From: Clostridium sp. Cult1
GTDB lineage: Bacteria > Bacillota > Clostridia > Tissierellales > Tepidimicrobiaceae
Reading direction: 5' to 3'
Assembly (NCBI RefSeq): GCF_021655095.1
Contig: NZ_PPXW01000001.1
Span: 1,158,792 to 1,222,791 of the forward strand
DNA: 64,000 nucleotides
Each line of letters begins with the position of its first letter. Positions within the stretch are counted from its first letter, which is position 1. A program made the translations under genes and the position numbers. Shown piece after piece: positions 7,861 to 16,579 of this stretch. The notes below the pieces were generated by a model. It had not been told where the DNA came from and did not search any database. It worked only from the letters and a program-made list of their open reading frames with translations.

Positions 7861-9489
7861 ATGAATTCATTATGGATAATGATCAGTAGTATTATTATTT
7901 TTATCATTGCTTATGCTACTTACGGTTCGTGGCTAGCAAAAAAATGGGGAGTAGATACATCAAGAAAAACTCCTGCTCATGAGATGGGTGACGGAATTGA
8001 CTATGTACCCACTAGCCCAGCAGTATTATTAGGACACCATTTTTCTTCTATAGCTGGTGCAGGCCCAATCAATGGACCTATTCAAGCAGCTGTATTTGGT
8101 TGGGTACCAGTATTATTATGGATTATTATAGGAAGTATATTTTTTGGGGGAGTCCATGACTATGGTTCCTTATTCGTTTCCATCCGTCATAAGGGGAAAT
8201 CCATAGGAGAAGTAATTAATGAAACCATGGGTAAAAGAGGTAAACAGTTATTTTCTATATTTGCATGGTTAACTTTATTATTGGTAGTTGCAGCCTTTGC
8301 AAATATTGTAGCCTCTACATTTGCTACAACACCAGAAGCAGCTACCTCTTCATTATTATTTATTGTACTAGCTATTGGCTTTGGATATGCAGTATACAGA
8401 AAAGGAGTATCTTTAAAGATAGGTACTATAGTTGGAGTAATTCTTTTATTCATTTGTGTATGGTTAGGTACAGTATTTCCACTTCAATTAAGTGTAAATA
8501 CTTGGATAGTAATATTAGCTATTTATATTTTTGTTGCATCTACAGCACCGGTATGGATATTGTTACAACCTAGGGACTACTTAAATTCTTTCTTATTATA
8601 TGCCATGATGGCAGGAGCTTTATTAGGAATATTTATCTATAGACCAACTATCCAACTTGATGCTGTAACAGCTTTTAAAGTAGTGGATGGAAAAAGTGTA
8701 CAGTATTTATTCCCAATGTTATTTGTTACTGTAGCCTGTGGAGCTATATCTGGTTTCCACTCTTTAGTAGGTTCAGGTACTACTTCTAAACAAATAGATA
8801 ATGAGAAGGATGCAAAGGCAATAGGATATGGTGGAATGCTTATAGAAGGGGCATTGGCAGTTATAGCTTTAATAACTGCAGCCTATATAACTAAAGGAGA
8901 ATTGTCAGAACTATTAAAAGGTGGACCTGTAAACGTATTCTCCAATGGAGTAGGAACATTTATGTCCAAGTTTGGAATTCCTTTTGAAACAGGTAAAACC
9001 TTTGTAGCATTGGCGGTATCAGCTTTTGCTTTAACCAGTTTAGACACTGCCACAAGACTTGGTAGATTTATTTTCCAAGAATATTTTGAAGATCCAGAAA
9101 AGGAAACCCAATCACCACTTACAAATATGTATGTGTCAACAGCTATTACTGTAGTTATAGGTTCTGTATTAGCAGCAGGTGGATTTGCAAAAATATGGCC
9201 AATATTTGGTTCGGCAAACCAATTGTTAGCTGCATTAGCTTTGATGGCTGTAGCTCTATGGTTAAAGAAACAAAACAGAAGCTTCAATATGATTACTATA
9301 CCAATGATATTCATGCTTATAGTAACTCTTACTGCATTAGTTTTCCTAATACAAACCAATTTTGCTAATGCAAATTATATCCTTGTAGTATTTCCAGTAC
9401 TATTATTTATACTTGCTATAGTATTAGCAGTTCAAGGATATCAGATTCTTTTCAAAGACGATCATAAAAAAGTAGGTCATACAGAATAG
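7861..9489 (+). CDS. cstA: CstA/BtsT-family transporter (carbon starvation protein)
   Basis: A 542-residue polytopic membrane protein with well over ten hydrophobic segments. Family marks include HHFSSIAGAGPINGP (about residues 60-74) and GGVHDYGS (about 98-105) near the N-terminus. ALTSLDTATRLGRF (about 390) and PIFGSANQLLAALAL (about 450) lie further on. CstA proteins move pyruvate or peptides during carbon starvation. It is shorter than the about 700-residue enterobacterial forms, as is usual in Firmicutes. The LytS/LytTR pair just upstream mirrors BtsSR-BtsT, so pyruvate uptake is the leading hypothesis. GGAAGGGG precedes the ATG. Confidence 0.9.
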   Translation: MNSLWIMISSIIIFIIAYATYGSWLAKKWGVDTSRKTPAHEMGDGIDYVPTSPAVLLGHHFSSIAGAGPINGPIQAAVFGWVPVLLWIIIGSIFFGGVHDYGSLFVSIRHKGKSIGEVINETMGKRGKQLFSIFAWLTLLLVVAAFANIVASTFATTPEAATSSLLFIVLAIGFGYAVYRKGVSLKIGTIVGVILLFICVWLGTVFPLQLSVNTWIVILAIYIFVASTAPVWILLQPRDYLNSFLLYAMMAGALLGIFIYRPTIQLDAVTAFKVVDGKSVQYLFPMLFVTVACGAISGFHSLVGSGTTSKQIDNEKDAKAIGYGGMLIEGALAVIALITAAYITKGELSELLKGGPVNVFSNGVGTFMSKFGIPFETGKTFVALAVSAFALTSLDTATRLGRFIFQEYFEDPEKETQSPLTNMYVSTAITVVIGSVLAAGGFAKIWPIFGSANQLLAALALMAVALWLKKQNRSFNMITIPMIFMLIVTLTALVFLIQTNFANANYILVVFPVLLFILAIVLAVQGYQILFKDDHKKVGHTE

Positions 9490-9493
9490 AATA

Positions 9494-9525
9494 AAAAGGG
9501 GTTGGATTTAACTCCAATCCCTTTT
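9494..9525. terminator. Bidirectional terminator between cstA and glpP
   Basis: A 13-bp stem, AAAAGGGGTTGGA with TCCAATCCCTTTT (one G-T pair), has a 6-base loop. A-runs and T-runs flank the stem on both sides, so it can serve both convergent genes. The glpP stop codon lies inside the loop region. Confidence 0.85.
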
Positions 9526-10095
9526 ATTTCTTATATAATACCATACATTTTTATTATTAGATGAAACTGCTATAGCATTTGAATTTAAACTTTCAATTAC
9601 ATCTTCTTCATCCATAATTAATCCACTAGTAATAATAGGTATATTGGTCTTTGCAGATATCATTTTTGTAATCTTTGGCATAATTCCAGGAAAAATTTCT
9701 ACAGCATGGGGTCTTGTGGATTTAATGGATTGAATACCACTTTTTAAGGATATCGAATCCTTTATAAACAATCTTAATATAGTAAAAGCCCCTAAATCTT
9801 TACTAAGTCTAACTAAGTTTTCCTTAGAAGTAATAATCCCATCTGGATAAATATTTCTAATAATATATTCCAAACCCCAAGTGTCCTTAGAAAAACCATC
9901 AATTGAATCTATATCTATATATAGGCCTTTACCTTTAGACCTTACCCTATTAGCTATTTCCTTTAAATTAAAAATATTACCAGTCAGTAAGAAGATAGTC
10001 TCACAAGGAGACTTTAAAGCTTCATCTAACTGGTCTAATTGATGAATAGCAGCTATTATAGGGTTGATTTCTATTCTAGCAAAGAAATTACTCAA
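9508..10095 (-). CDS. glpP: GlpP-family glycerol-3-phosphate responsive antiterminator
   Basis: A 195-residue TIM-barrel-like protein of the GlpP family, which binds RNA leaders of glycerol genes when glycerol-3-phosphate is present. Seen here are the N-terminal NPIIAAI, then FLLTGNIF, LYIDIDSIDG, PDGIITSK, VEIFPGIMPK and PIITSGLI, all in the usual order. A GTG at 10104 lies inside the AAGAGGTGG ribosome binding site, so the TTG at 10095 is the better start. No glpF, glpK or glpD is adjacent, so it must act in trans. A mismatched family assignment is unlikely. Confidence 0.88.
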   Translation of the reverse strand: MSNFFARIEINPIIAAIHQLDQLDEALKSPCETIFLLTGNIFNLKEIANRVRSKGKGLYIDIDSIDGFSKDTWGLEYIIRNIYPDGIITSKENLVRLSKDLGAFTILRLFIKDSISLKSGIQSIKSTRPHAVEIFPGIMPKITKMISAKTNIPIITSGLIMDEEDVIESLNSNAIAVSSNNKNVWYYIRNKRDWS

Positions 10096-10205
10096 AAATA
10101 CCACCTCTTATTAGAATAAAGATTAATAATATCTTTGATTCAATCTTATCATATTAATTTATAAGGGTAAAGATTATTGAAAGAAAGAAGGATTAATTAA
10201 TCAAT

Positions 10206-11222
10206 CTATATCGTTGAATCTCTAAGAATTAATTCTGTGTTTATTTTAATAGTTTCATAGGTTATTCTTTCTGCATTGACCAATTTATAAATTAACTTAT
10301 AGGTCTCATATCCTATTTTCTTTAGCTTTAAATCTACAGTAGAAAGCTTCACTGAAGCTATTGAAGATAGTATAGTGTTATCATGACTAATAATTGAAAT
10401 ATCTTTAGGCACATTGATATTTAAAATTTGACAACCTTGAAGAATCCCTAAAGCTATTAAATCATTAAAGGCAAAAATTCCTTTGATATGAGGGAATTTC
10501 TTGTAATTTTTTAAAAATAAATCTCGAGAATAATCTATGGTTTGCAAAGAATTGCCTGTTGGAACTCTAAGAATACTATCTTCTTTTATTGGAATATCTT
10601 TATCAAAGAAAAAATCTTTAAACACTTTTTCCTTTATTTCATAAGAAAAACTATTTTCGCCACTAAAAATAGAAATATTAGAGCCAACTGTATTATATAA
10701 ATATTCTAAAGCTAATTTAGCACCATGTTCTTGATTTGAAATTATTTTGCTAGAATTCACCTTTGAAGATCTACCATTAACCATGATCATTGGTATTCTG
10801 GGAGATATTTTGTTTAAAAAATCGTAATGTTTATCTTTATGGGCAGAGGAATTTATAAGAATAAGGCCATCTACTTGACGTTTTAGCATATTATTTAGAT
10901 AAATTTTTTCTTGTTCCCATCTATCATTAGTAGAAAGCAAATATATCATATATTTATTTTCAATAAGACGCTTTTCCAACTCAGATACTATTTCAGTAAA
11001 AAAAAGATTATTAATACTAGGTACAAGAACTCCTATAACATAAGATTTATTCTCTGAAAGGCTTTTAGCCAAGTAGTTTGGTTCAAAGTTCAATTTTTTA
11101 ATAGCAAATTCCACTTTTTCTCTAGTTTCTTTACTAACTGGATAATTATTATTAATAACTCTTGATACAGTAGAAACGGAAACTCCTGCTTCCTTTGCTA
11201 CATCCTTTATTTTAGTTCTCAT
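10206..11222 (-). CDS. galR: LacI/GalR-family repressor, probably of the galactose operon
   Basis: A 338-residue LacI-family regulator. The N-terminal helix-turn-helix reads IKDVAKEAGVSVSTVSRVIN and is followed by a hinge helix near LAKSLSE. The rest is a periplasmic-binding-protein-like sensor domain (IGVLVPSINNLFFTEIV, FAFNDLIALGILQG, STVDLKLKKIGYE). It is divergent from galK. The 216-bp gap holds two GAAACCG-core palindromes that fit LacI-family operators. Galactose as effector is inferred from this arrangement. GGGGTG precedes the ATG at 11222. Confidence 0.88.
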   Translation of the reverse strand: MRTKIKDVAKEAGVSVSTVSRVINNNYPVSKETREKVEFAIKKLNFEPNYLAKSLSENKSYVIGVLVPSINNLFFTEIVSELEKRLIENKYMIYLLSTNDRWEQEKIYLNNMLKRQVDGLILINSSAHKDKHYDFLNKISPRIPMIMVNGRSSKVNSSKIISNQEHGAKLALEYLYNTVGSNISIFSGENSFSYEIKEKVFKDFFFDKDIPIKEDSILRVPTGNSLQTIDYSRDLFLKNYKKFPHIKGIFAFNDLIALGILQGCQILNINVPKDISIISHDNTILSSIASVKLSTVDLKLKKIGYETYKLIYKLVNAERITYETIKINTELILRDSTI

Positions 11223-11272
11223 ATAACAACACCCCTAAACCATATTTATATTCTATAGAAATTATAACTATG

Positions 11273-11301
11273 TTGACAAAATAGAATATGGATAATAAGA
11301 T
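11273..11301 (+). promoter_or_regulatory. SigA-type promoter for galKTE
   Basis: TTGACA (11273-11278), a 17-base spacer and TAAGAT (11296-11301). The -35 is a perfect consensus. The expected start site falls inside or just before the first operator palindrome, which fits simple repression. Confidence 0.6.
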
Positions 11302-11304
11302 AGA

Positions 11305-11324
11305 TATAGAAACCGCTTTCTATA
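11305..11324. promoter_or_regulatory. GalR-type operator 1
   Basis: TATAGAAACCGCTTTCTATA is a 20-bp imperfect palindrome with one mismatched central pair. It shares the GAAACCG core with the second operator and sits right after the galK -10 box. LacI-family proteins bind such sites; the adjacent repressor is the natural candidate. Confidence 0.7.
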
Positions 11325-11384
11325 ATATTATATTATAGAATTGGTATTAATCAATATTTAATAATTAATAACAAAAATTTTGAT

Positions 11385-11408
11385 TTAATAGAAACCGGTT
11401 TCTATTAA
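11385..11408. promoter_or_regulatory. GalR-type operator 2 (perfect palindrome)
   Basis: A 24-bp perfect palindrome with the core AGAAACCGGTTTCT, 31 bases upstream of the galK start codon. Its centre is about 82 bp from that of operator 1, close to eight helical turns, so looping between the two is possible. Confidence 0.75.
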
Positions 11409-11438
11409 TATTATGCTAAAACATGGAGGGATCTAGGA

Positions 11439-12587
11439 ATGAACCAACTAGGGAATTTTTCACTAACATATCCTAAAGAACATGGATATGAACACTTTTT
11501 CTGCCCAGGTAGAGTTAATCTAATTGGAGAACATATTGATTATAACGGCGGTTATGTATTTCCTTGTGCTATTGAGTTAGGAATATATGGAGCAGCTAAA
11601 ATAATAGGAGAAAAAAAATTAGTATTAAAGAGTAGAAATATGGAATTAGAAGTTCAGGTAGATCTTGATGATTTGGATTACAAGCAAGAACATGGCTGGG
11701 CTAACTACCCTAAGGGCATAGTGAAAGCTTTTATAGATAGAGGATTTAAACCAACGGGCTTAGAGATTAATTACTATGGCAATCTTCCTGAAGGGGCAGG
11801 TTTGTCTTCCTCGGCAGCAATAGAAATACTTACTTGTATCATTGTCGATAGTTTATGGAATCTAGGAGTAGATAAATTAGATTGGATTAAACTAAGTCAA
11901 AAAGTTGAAAATGAATATATTGGTGTAAGTTCTGGGATTATGGATCAATTTGCAGTGACTATGGGAAAAAGGGATAATGCTATATTATTAGATTGCAATA
12001 CTTTAGAATACCAGTATTCTCAATTTAAAATGAAAGATCATAATCTGATAATAATTAACAGCAATAGAAAAAGAGAGCTATCTTCTTCTAAATACAATGA
12101 AAGAAGGGAAGAATGCCAAGAAGGTTTAAGAATAATACAGAAATATAAAGATATAGAGAATTTGTGCCAATTGAATTCCATAGAATTAGACCAAATAATT
12201 AATAATATACATAAAGAAAATATTAGAAGAAGGGTAAGACATGTAGTAACGGAGAATGAAAGGGTATTAAACTCAGTAAAGGCTTTAGAAAGAGGAGATT
12301 TGGAATCCTTTGGTAAACTGTTAAATGAATCTCATGATTCATTAAAAAAGGATTATGAAGTGACTGGGTTTGAACTAGACACTCTGGTGGAAGAAGCTAG
12401 AAAATGTGATGGGGTATTAGGAACAAGGATGACAGGAGCAGGCTTTGGAGGATGTACTATAACATTAATAGAAAACAAGCATATAAAAAAGTTTGAAAAA
12501 AAAGTTAAAGAAGCATATAAAATGAAAACTGGTTTAGAGGCTGATTTTTATTATTCATTGCTAGGTGATGGAGTTAAAATAATTTAG
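11439..12587 (+). CDS. galK: Galactokinase
   Basis: A GHMP-family kinase of 382 residues that phosphorylates galactose at C1, the first step of the Leloir pathway. The galactokinase signature GRVNLIGEHIDYNGG is near residues 24-38. The ATP-binding motif LPEGAGLSSSAAIE is near 115-128, and the C-terminal GHMP motif TRMTGAGFGG is near 328. The length is normal. GGAGG lies upstream of the ATG. It is the first gene of galKTE, controlled by the two operators in front of it. Confidence 0.96.
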   Translation: MNQLGNFSLTYPKEHGYEHFFCPGRVNLIGEHIDYNGGYVFPCAIELGIYGAAKIIGEKKLVLKSRNMELEVQVDLDDLDYKQEHGWANYPKGIVKAFIDRGFKPTGLEINYYGNLPEGAGLSSSAAIEILTCIIVDSLWNLGVDKLDWIKLSQKVENEYIGVSSGIMDQFAVTMGKRDNAILLDCNTLEYQYSQFKMKDHNLIIINSNRKRELSSSKYNERREECQEGLRIIQKYKDIENLCQLNSIELDQIINNIHKENIRRRVRHVVTENERVLNSVKALERGDLESFGKLLNESHDSLKKDYEVTGFELDTLVEEARKCDGVLGTRMTGAGFGGCTITLIENKHIKKFEKKVKEAYKMKTGLEADFYYSLLGDGVKII

Positions 12588-12603
12588 AAGAGGTGTTGAA
12601 GAA

Positions 12604-14064
12604 ATGGAGAATAAACTATTGATAGCCATTAACTCTATTATAGATAATGCTAAATCAAATTCACTATTAGGAGAATTAGATGATATTATTGCCAAGAACT
12701 CCTTATTAAACATTTTCCAAATAGAAGGAGAATATATTTCTTTCTATGAAAAGATGGAGGATATAAGAGCTTTAGAAATTCTATACGAATATGATGATTT
12801 AAATCTTCCTTTTGATAAATTTGTTAGTAGGATAATGGGGGAAGTTACTCCAAGAAATTCAGAAATAATAAGAAAATTTAAAAAAATATACATAGAGAAA
12901 GGGAGCCAAGATGCTATAGATTGGTACTATCAATTCTCTCAGGCCACAAAATATATTAGGATGGATCAGGTAATTAGAGATAAGAAATGGAATTGTCCTT
13001 CTCCATATGGAGATATTGAAATTTCTATAAATTTGTCCAAACCAGAGAAGGATCCAAGGGATATTAGAAAAAATAGTGAGAAGAATATTGGTGATTATCC
13101 TAAATGTGTACTATGTAAAGAGAATATTGGATACAAAGGTAGACCAGGCTATCCTGAAAGGAGCAATCATAGGATAATACCGATAGAATTGAAGGATGAA
13201 AAATGGTATTTACAGTTTTCTCCTTATGTATATTACAACCAACATTTAATAGTCCTATCCCATGACCATTTGCCAATGAAAATAGATGGTACTACTCTAG
13301 ATAGATTACTAGATTTTATAGAACAGTTTCCAGAGTTATTTATAGGTTCTAATGCAGGTTTGCCTATCGTAGGTGGTTCCATATTGAGCCATAACCATTT
13401 TCAGGGAGGTAATTATAGATTTCCTATAGAAAAGGCAAAAGTATTCACTGCTATAGATAAAAACACTTATAGTATTGAGATATTAGATTGGCCAGTAAGT
13501 ACTATAAAAGTCATGTCTAAAAACAGAGCAAAACTGAAAGAGGTTTCTTTAAACCTAATTAAAAATTGGGATTATTACGAAAATAGTGAGCTAGAAATAA
13601 TTCCTTTTACTCAAAATGAAAAACACAATACTACTACTTTAATAGCTAGAAAAGAAAAAGAAAATTACATCCTCTATATATCCTTTAGAAACAATAGGAC
13701 AAATGAAGAATATCCTCATGGAATATTCCATTCACATAAGGAAAACCACCATATAAAGAAGGAAAACATAGGGTTAATAGAGGTAATGGGGTTAGCCATT
13801 TTACCTGGAAGATTGGATGCTGAATTGGAGAATATAAAAATAGCCTTATTAGAAGATAAATATATTGATAAAGAAAGTCCTCATTATACTTGGTTTTTAA
13901 ACCTTAGGGAAAAATATCTAGGTCAAGTGAATAAGGAGAATGTAGATAATATAATAAAAAAAGAAGTAGGCATTAAATTCATTAATGTTTTAGAAAACTG
14001 TGGGGTTTTTAAAAAAACTAATTATACTGAATTTGAAAAGTTCATAAATATGTCCATAGAATAG
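12604..14064 (+). CDS. galT: Galactose-1-phosphate uridylyltransferase, class II
   Basis: A 486-residue Firmicutes-type (class II) GalT that exchanges UMP between UDP-glucose and galactose-1-phosphate. The N-terminal part carries CPSPYGDIEI and a CVLCKENIGYKGRPGYP block. The catalytic region shows GGSILSHNHFQGG (about residue 262) with its His-x-His-x-Gln core. The C-terminus has the class II motif VMGLAILPGRL. It follows galK after 16 bases and has normal length for its class. Confidence 0.95.
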   Translation: MENKLLIAINSIIDNAKSNSLLGELDDIIAKNSLLNIFQIEGEYISFYEKMEDIRALEILYEYDDLNLPFDKFVSRIMGEVTPRNSEIIRKFKKIYIEKGSQDAIDWYYQFSQATKYIRMDQVIRDKKWNCPSPYGDIEISINLSKPEKDPRDIRKNSEKNIGDYPKCVLCKENIGYKGRPGYPERSNHRIIPIELKDEKWYLQFSPYVYYNQHLIVLSHDHLPMKIDGTTLDRLLDFIEQFPELFIGSNAGLPIVGGSILSHNHFQGGNYRFPIEKAKVFTAIDKNTYSIEILDWPVSTIKVMSKNRAKLKEVSLNLIKNWDYYENSELEIIPFTQNEKHNTTTLIARKEKENYILYISFRNNRTNEEYPHGIFHSHKENHHIKKENIGLIEVMGLAILPGRLDAELENIKIALLEDKYIDKESPHYTWFLNLREKYLGQVNKENVDNIIKKEVGIKFINVLENCGVFKKTNYTEFEKFINMSIE

Positions 14065-14075
14065 GAGATGATAAA

Positions 14076-15068
14076 ATGTCAATACTTGTAACAGGTGGTG
14101 CAGGTTATATTGGTTCTCATGTGGTAAAAGAGCTTTTAAACAAAGGAGAGGATGTAATAGTCCTAGATAATTTGGAAACTGGACATAGAGAAGCAGTACT
14201 AGGTGGTAAACTATTTATCGGTGATTTAAGAGATGAAGAGTTTATGGTAAAAATTTTTAGAGAAAATTATATAGAAGGAGTTATACATTTTGCAGCTAAT
14301 TCCTTAGTAGGTGAAAGTATGAAAGATCCTTTTAAATACTATGAAAACAATGTTTTTGGGACTCTATGTCTTTTAAAACAAATGGTAAATCATAGAGTAG
14401 ATAAAATAGTGTTTTCATCAACTGCAGCAACTTATGGAGATCCAGAGGTGATACCAATAAAGGAGGATAATGCTACTAATCCAACAAATGTCTACGGTGA
14501 AACCAAACTTACTATGGAAAAAATGTTTAAATGGTTTGATAAAATCTATAATATAAATTATATCTCCCTTAGATACTTTAACGCTGCCGGGGCAGATGAA
14601 AGTGGTAAGATTGGAGAATGGCATGAACCGGAGACCCACCTTATTCCAAATATATTGAAAGCTGTTATAAATAAAGAAAGTATTAAAATTTTTGGAGATG
14701 ATTATCCTACAAGGGATGGCACATGTATAAGGGATTATATTCATGTTACTGATTTATCTGAAGCTCATATATTAGCTTTTGATTATTTAAGGGAAGGAAA
14801 GGATAGCGATGTATTTAATCTTGGGAGTCAAAAAGGTACTACTGTAAAAGAGGTAATTGAAGCTGCTAAAAAGGTTCTAAATATGGATATAGAAATAGAA
14901 ATCTTATCTAGAAGAGAAGGAGATCCTGCAGTATTAATTGCTTCCTCGGAAAAGATAAAAGAAAAATTAGGCTGGGAACCTAAACATAGTCATATGGATA
15001 ATATAATAGAAACTGCATGGAATTTTATGAAAGCTCATCCTCAAGTATATAAAGGTAACAATATCTAG
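14076..15068 (+). CDS. galE: UDP-glucose 4-epimerase
   Basis: An extended short-chain dehydrogenase of 330 residues that interconverts UDP-galactose and UDP-glucose and closes the Leloir cycle. The NAD-binding motif VTGGAGYIGSH is at residues 5-15. The catalytic Ser is in FSSTAATYGDP, and Tyr/Lys are in NVYGETKLTME near residue 145-150. The substrate-side blocks RYFNAAGAD and TRDGTCIRDYIHV are present. It is 11 bases from galT. Its stop codon sits in the loop of the convergent terminator. Confidence 0.96.
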   Translation: MSILVTGGAGYIGSHVVKELLNKGEDVIVLDNLETGHREAVLGGKLFIGDLRDEEFMVKIFRENYIEGVIHFAANSLVGESMKDPFKYYENNVFGTLCLLKQMVNHRVDKIVFSSTAATYGDPEVIPIKEDNATNPTNVYGETKLTMEKMFKWFDKIYNINYISLRYFNAAGADESGKIGEWHEPETHLIPNILKAVINKESIKIFGDDYPTRDGTCIRDYIHVTDLSEAHILAFDYLREGKDSDVFNLGSQKGTTVKEVIEAAKKVLNMDIEIEILSRREGDPAVLIASSEKIKEKLGWEPKHSHMDNIIETAWNFMKAHPQVYKGNNI

Positions 15069-15090
15069 ATATCGTTACCTTTATATACTT
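15043..15090. terminator. Long bidirectional terminator between galE and the orphan ABC gene
   Basis: A 23-bp stem (15043-15065 with 15068-15090, one mismatch) has a 2-base loop and is centred on TCTAGA. It overlaps the last codons of galE and the stop of the convergent ATPase gene. A/T-rich outer arms give a terminating end in both directions. Confidence 0.8.
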
Positions 15091-16579
15091 ATAATGTTAG
15101 ATAATAAACTATTTCTTCCTTAGTAGCATCATTTCCGTTTAATCTAGCGATTATTTTGCCGTTTGATAAAACAAGGATTCTATCGCACATGCCTAGTATT
15201 TCATTAAAGTCTGATGAAAATAGGATTATTGATGACCCATTTATCAATAAATTATTCATTATGTTGTATATATCATTCTTTGTTGCAACATCGATACCCC
15301 TAGTGGGCTCATCAAGTAAATAGATCTTTGCAAAATGCATTATACTCTTTGCAAATATTACTTTTTGTTGATTCCCACCACTATAGTTTATTACATTATC
15401 TTCAGGATGGCCAGGGTAGATTCTTAATTTAGATACATAACTTTCAGCTACGGTGGTCATAATATGGTGATCTAAAATAGTATATTTAGAAAACCTTTTC
15501 AATGACGACATAGTTAAATTATGTGTTAAATCTAAATGTTCAAATAAGGAATATTTTATCTTATCTTCAGGTAGTAAAGCAAATCCTTTTGCCATTGCTT
15601 CATTAGGATGGTTTAGTTGGACTTTATTACCATCTAAGATTATTTCTCCAGAGTCTGGCTTTACCATTCCAAACAAGGATTCTATCAATTTATTTTTACC
15701 CGAATTGGCATTACCTGTAATTCCAATAATTTCTTGTTTTTTCAAACTAAAGGATATGTTTTTCAGTGAATTCCTATAATTTAAATTATTGACTTTAAGA
15801 ATTTCATTGGGGTTATTAAAATATAATTTAGGATATTTACTAATATGACCAGATTCAGCTATAATTCGAATAATTTTTTCATTACTAAAGTCTTTCATAT
15901 CCCCTTGATCGATTATTGATCCATTTTTAAGGACTGCAATTCTATCGCAAATCTTCTTTATTCTGTCTATTTTATGTGAAATCAGTATAATGGAACTGCC
16001 TCTGGATTTAAGTATATTGATTATTTTAAAAAGTATATCATTTTCTATATCTGTTAAAGCGGAAGAAGGCTCATCGAAAATTGTAAACTTTCCATTTGCC
16101 ACATAAGCTTTGACAAAAGATAAGATTTGTCGTTGAGATAAACCTATGTTTTTAACGTATTCTTGAGGATCTAATTCTACATCAAGTTCTAGAAAAATTT
16201 TTTCTGCCATGTAAACCATATTATTGTGATCCACTTGGTGATATGGTGGATAATCAAAAGAGACAGAACTTAGATAGATATTTTCTGCTACTGTTAAATT
16301 ATCAAAAAGATTAGTTTCCTGTGGTACATAGTAAATACCAAGTTTTTTACTATCACGAATAGATTTAAAGTTTACTGATTTATTATTAAATTTTATCTCT
16401 CCACTATCAGGAGATATGATTCCGCTTATAACCTTCATTAGACTGGATTTACCGGATCCGTTTTCTCCAACAACTGCACATATTCTTCCAGGATAAAAAT
16501 CTATATTAATATTAGATAATTTAAAGGATTTAGAGATCCTTTTATTAATATTAATTAAGGACAAAATTGGAGTATTCAT
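15089..16579 (-). CDS. Orphan sugar-type ABC ATPase (RbsA/MglA-like, two domains)
   Basis: A 496-residue tandem ATP-binding subunit of the type that energises ribose/galactose importers. Domain 1 has a good Walker A (GENGSGKSSLM, about residues 37-47) and Walker B (FTIFDEPSSAL), but its signature is LSQRQ rather than LSGGQ or LSVGQ. Domain 2 has a poor Walker A (GNANSGKNKL) but an intact YSGGNQQKV and [11 protein letters not shown]. No permease or binding protein is in this operon, only the DeoR regulator whose end it overlaps by four bases. It may serve a permease encoded elsewhere, share the arabinose permease, or have a regulatory role. Confidence 0.87.
   Translation of the reverse strand: MNTPILSLININKRISKSFKLSNINIDFYPGRICAVVGENGSGKSSLMKVISGIISPDSGEIKFNNKSVNFKSIRDSKKLGIYYVPQETNLFDNLTVAENIYLSSVSFDYPPYHQVDHNNMVYMAEKIFLELDVELDPQEYVKNIGLSQRQILSFVKAYVANGKFTIFDEPSSALTDIENDILFKIINILKSRGSSIILISHKIDRIKKICDRIAVLKNGSIIDQGDMKDFSNEKIIRIIAESGHISKYPKLYFNNPNEILKVNNLNYRNSLKNISFSLKKQEIIGITGNANSGKNKLIESLFGMVKPDSGEIILDGNKVQLNHPNEAMAKGFALLPEDKIKYSLFEHLDLTHNLTMSSLKRFSKYTILDHHIMTTVAESYVSKLRIYPGHPEDNVINYSGGNQQKVIFAKSIMHFAKIYLLDEPTRGIDVATKNDIYNIMNNLLINGSSIILFSSDFNEILGMCDRILVLSNGKIIARLNGNDATKEEIVYYLTL

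Noticed and set aside
9964-10317. Long antisense frames inside well-supported genes, such as those opposite cstA, cblS, btuC and cbiA
   Set aside because: They have no ribosome binding sites, show low-complexity hydrophobic or Ser/Ile-rich products, and mirror strongly supported genes on the other strand.
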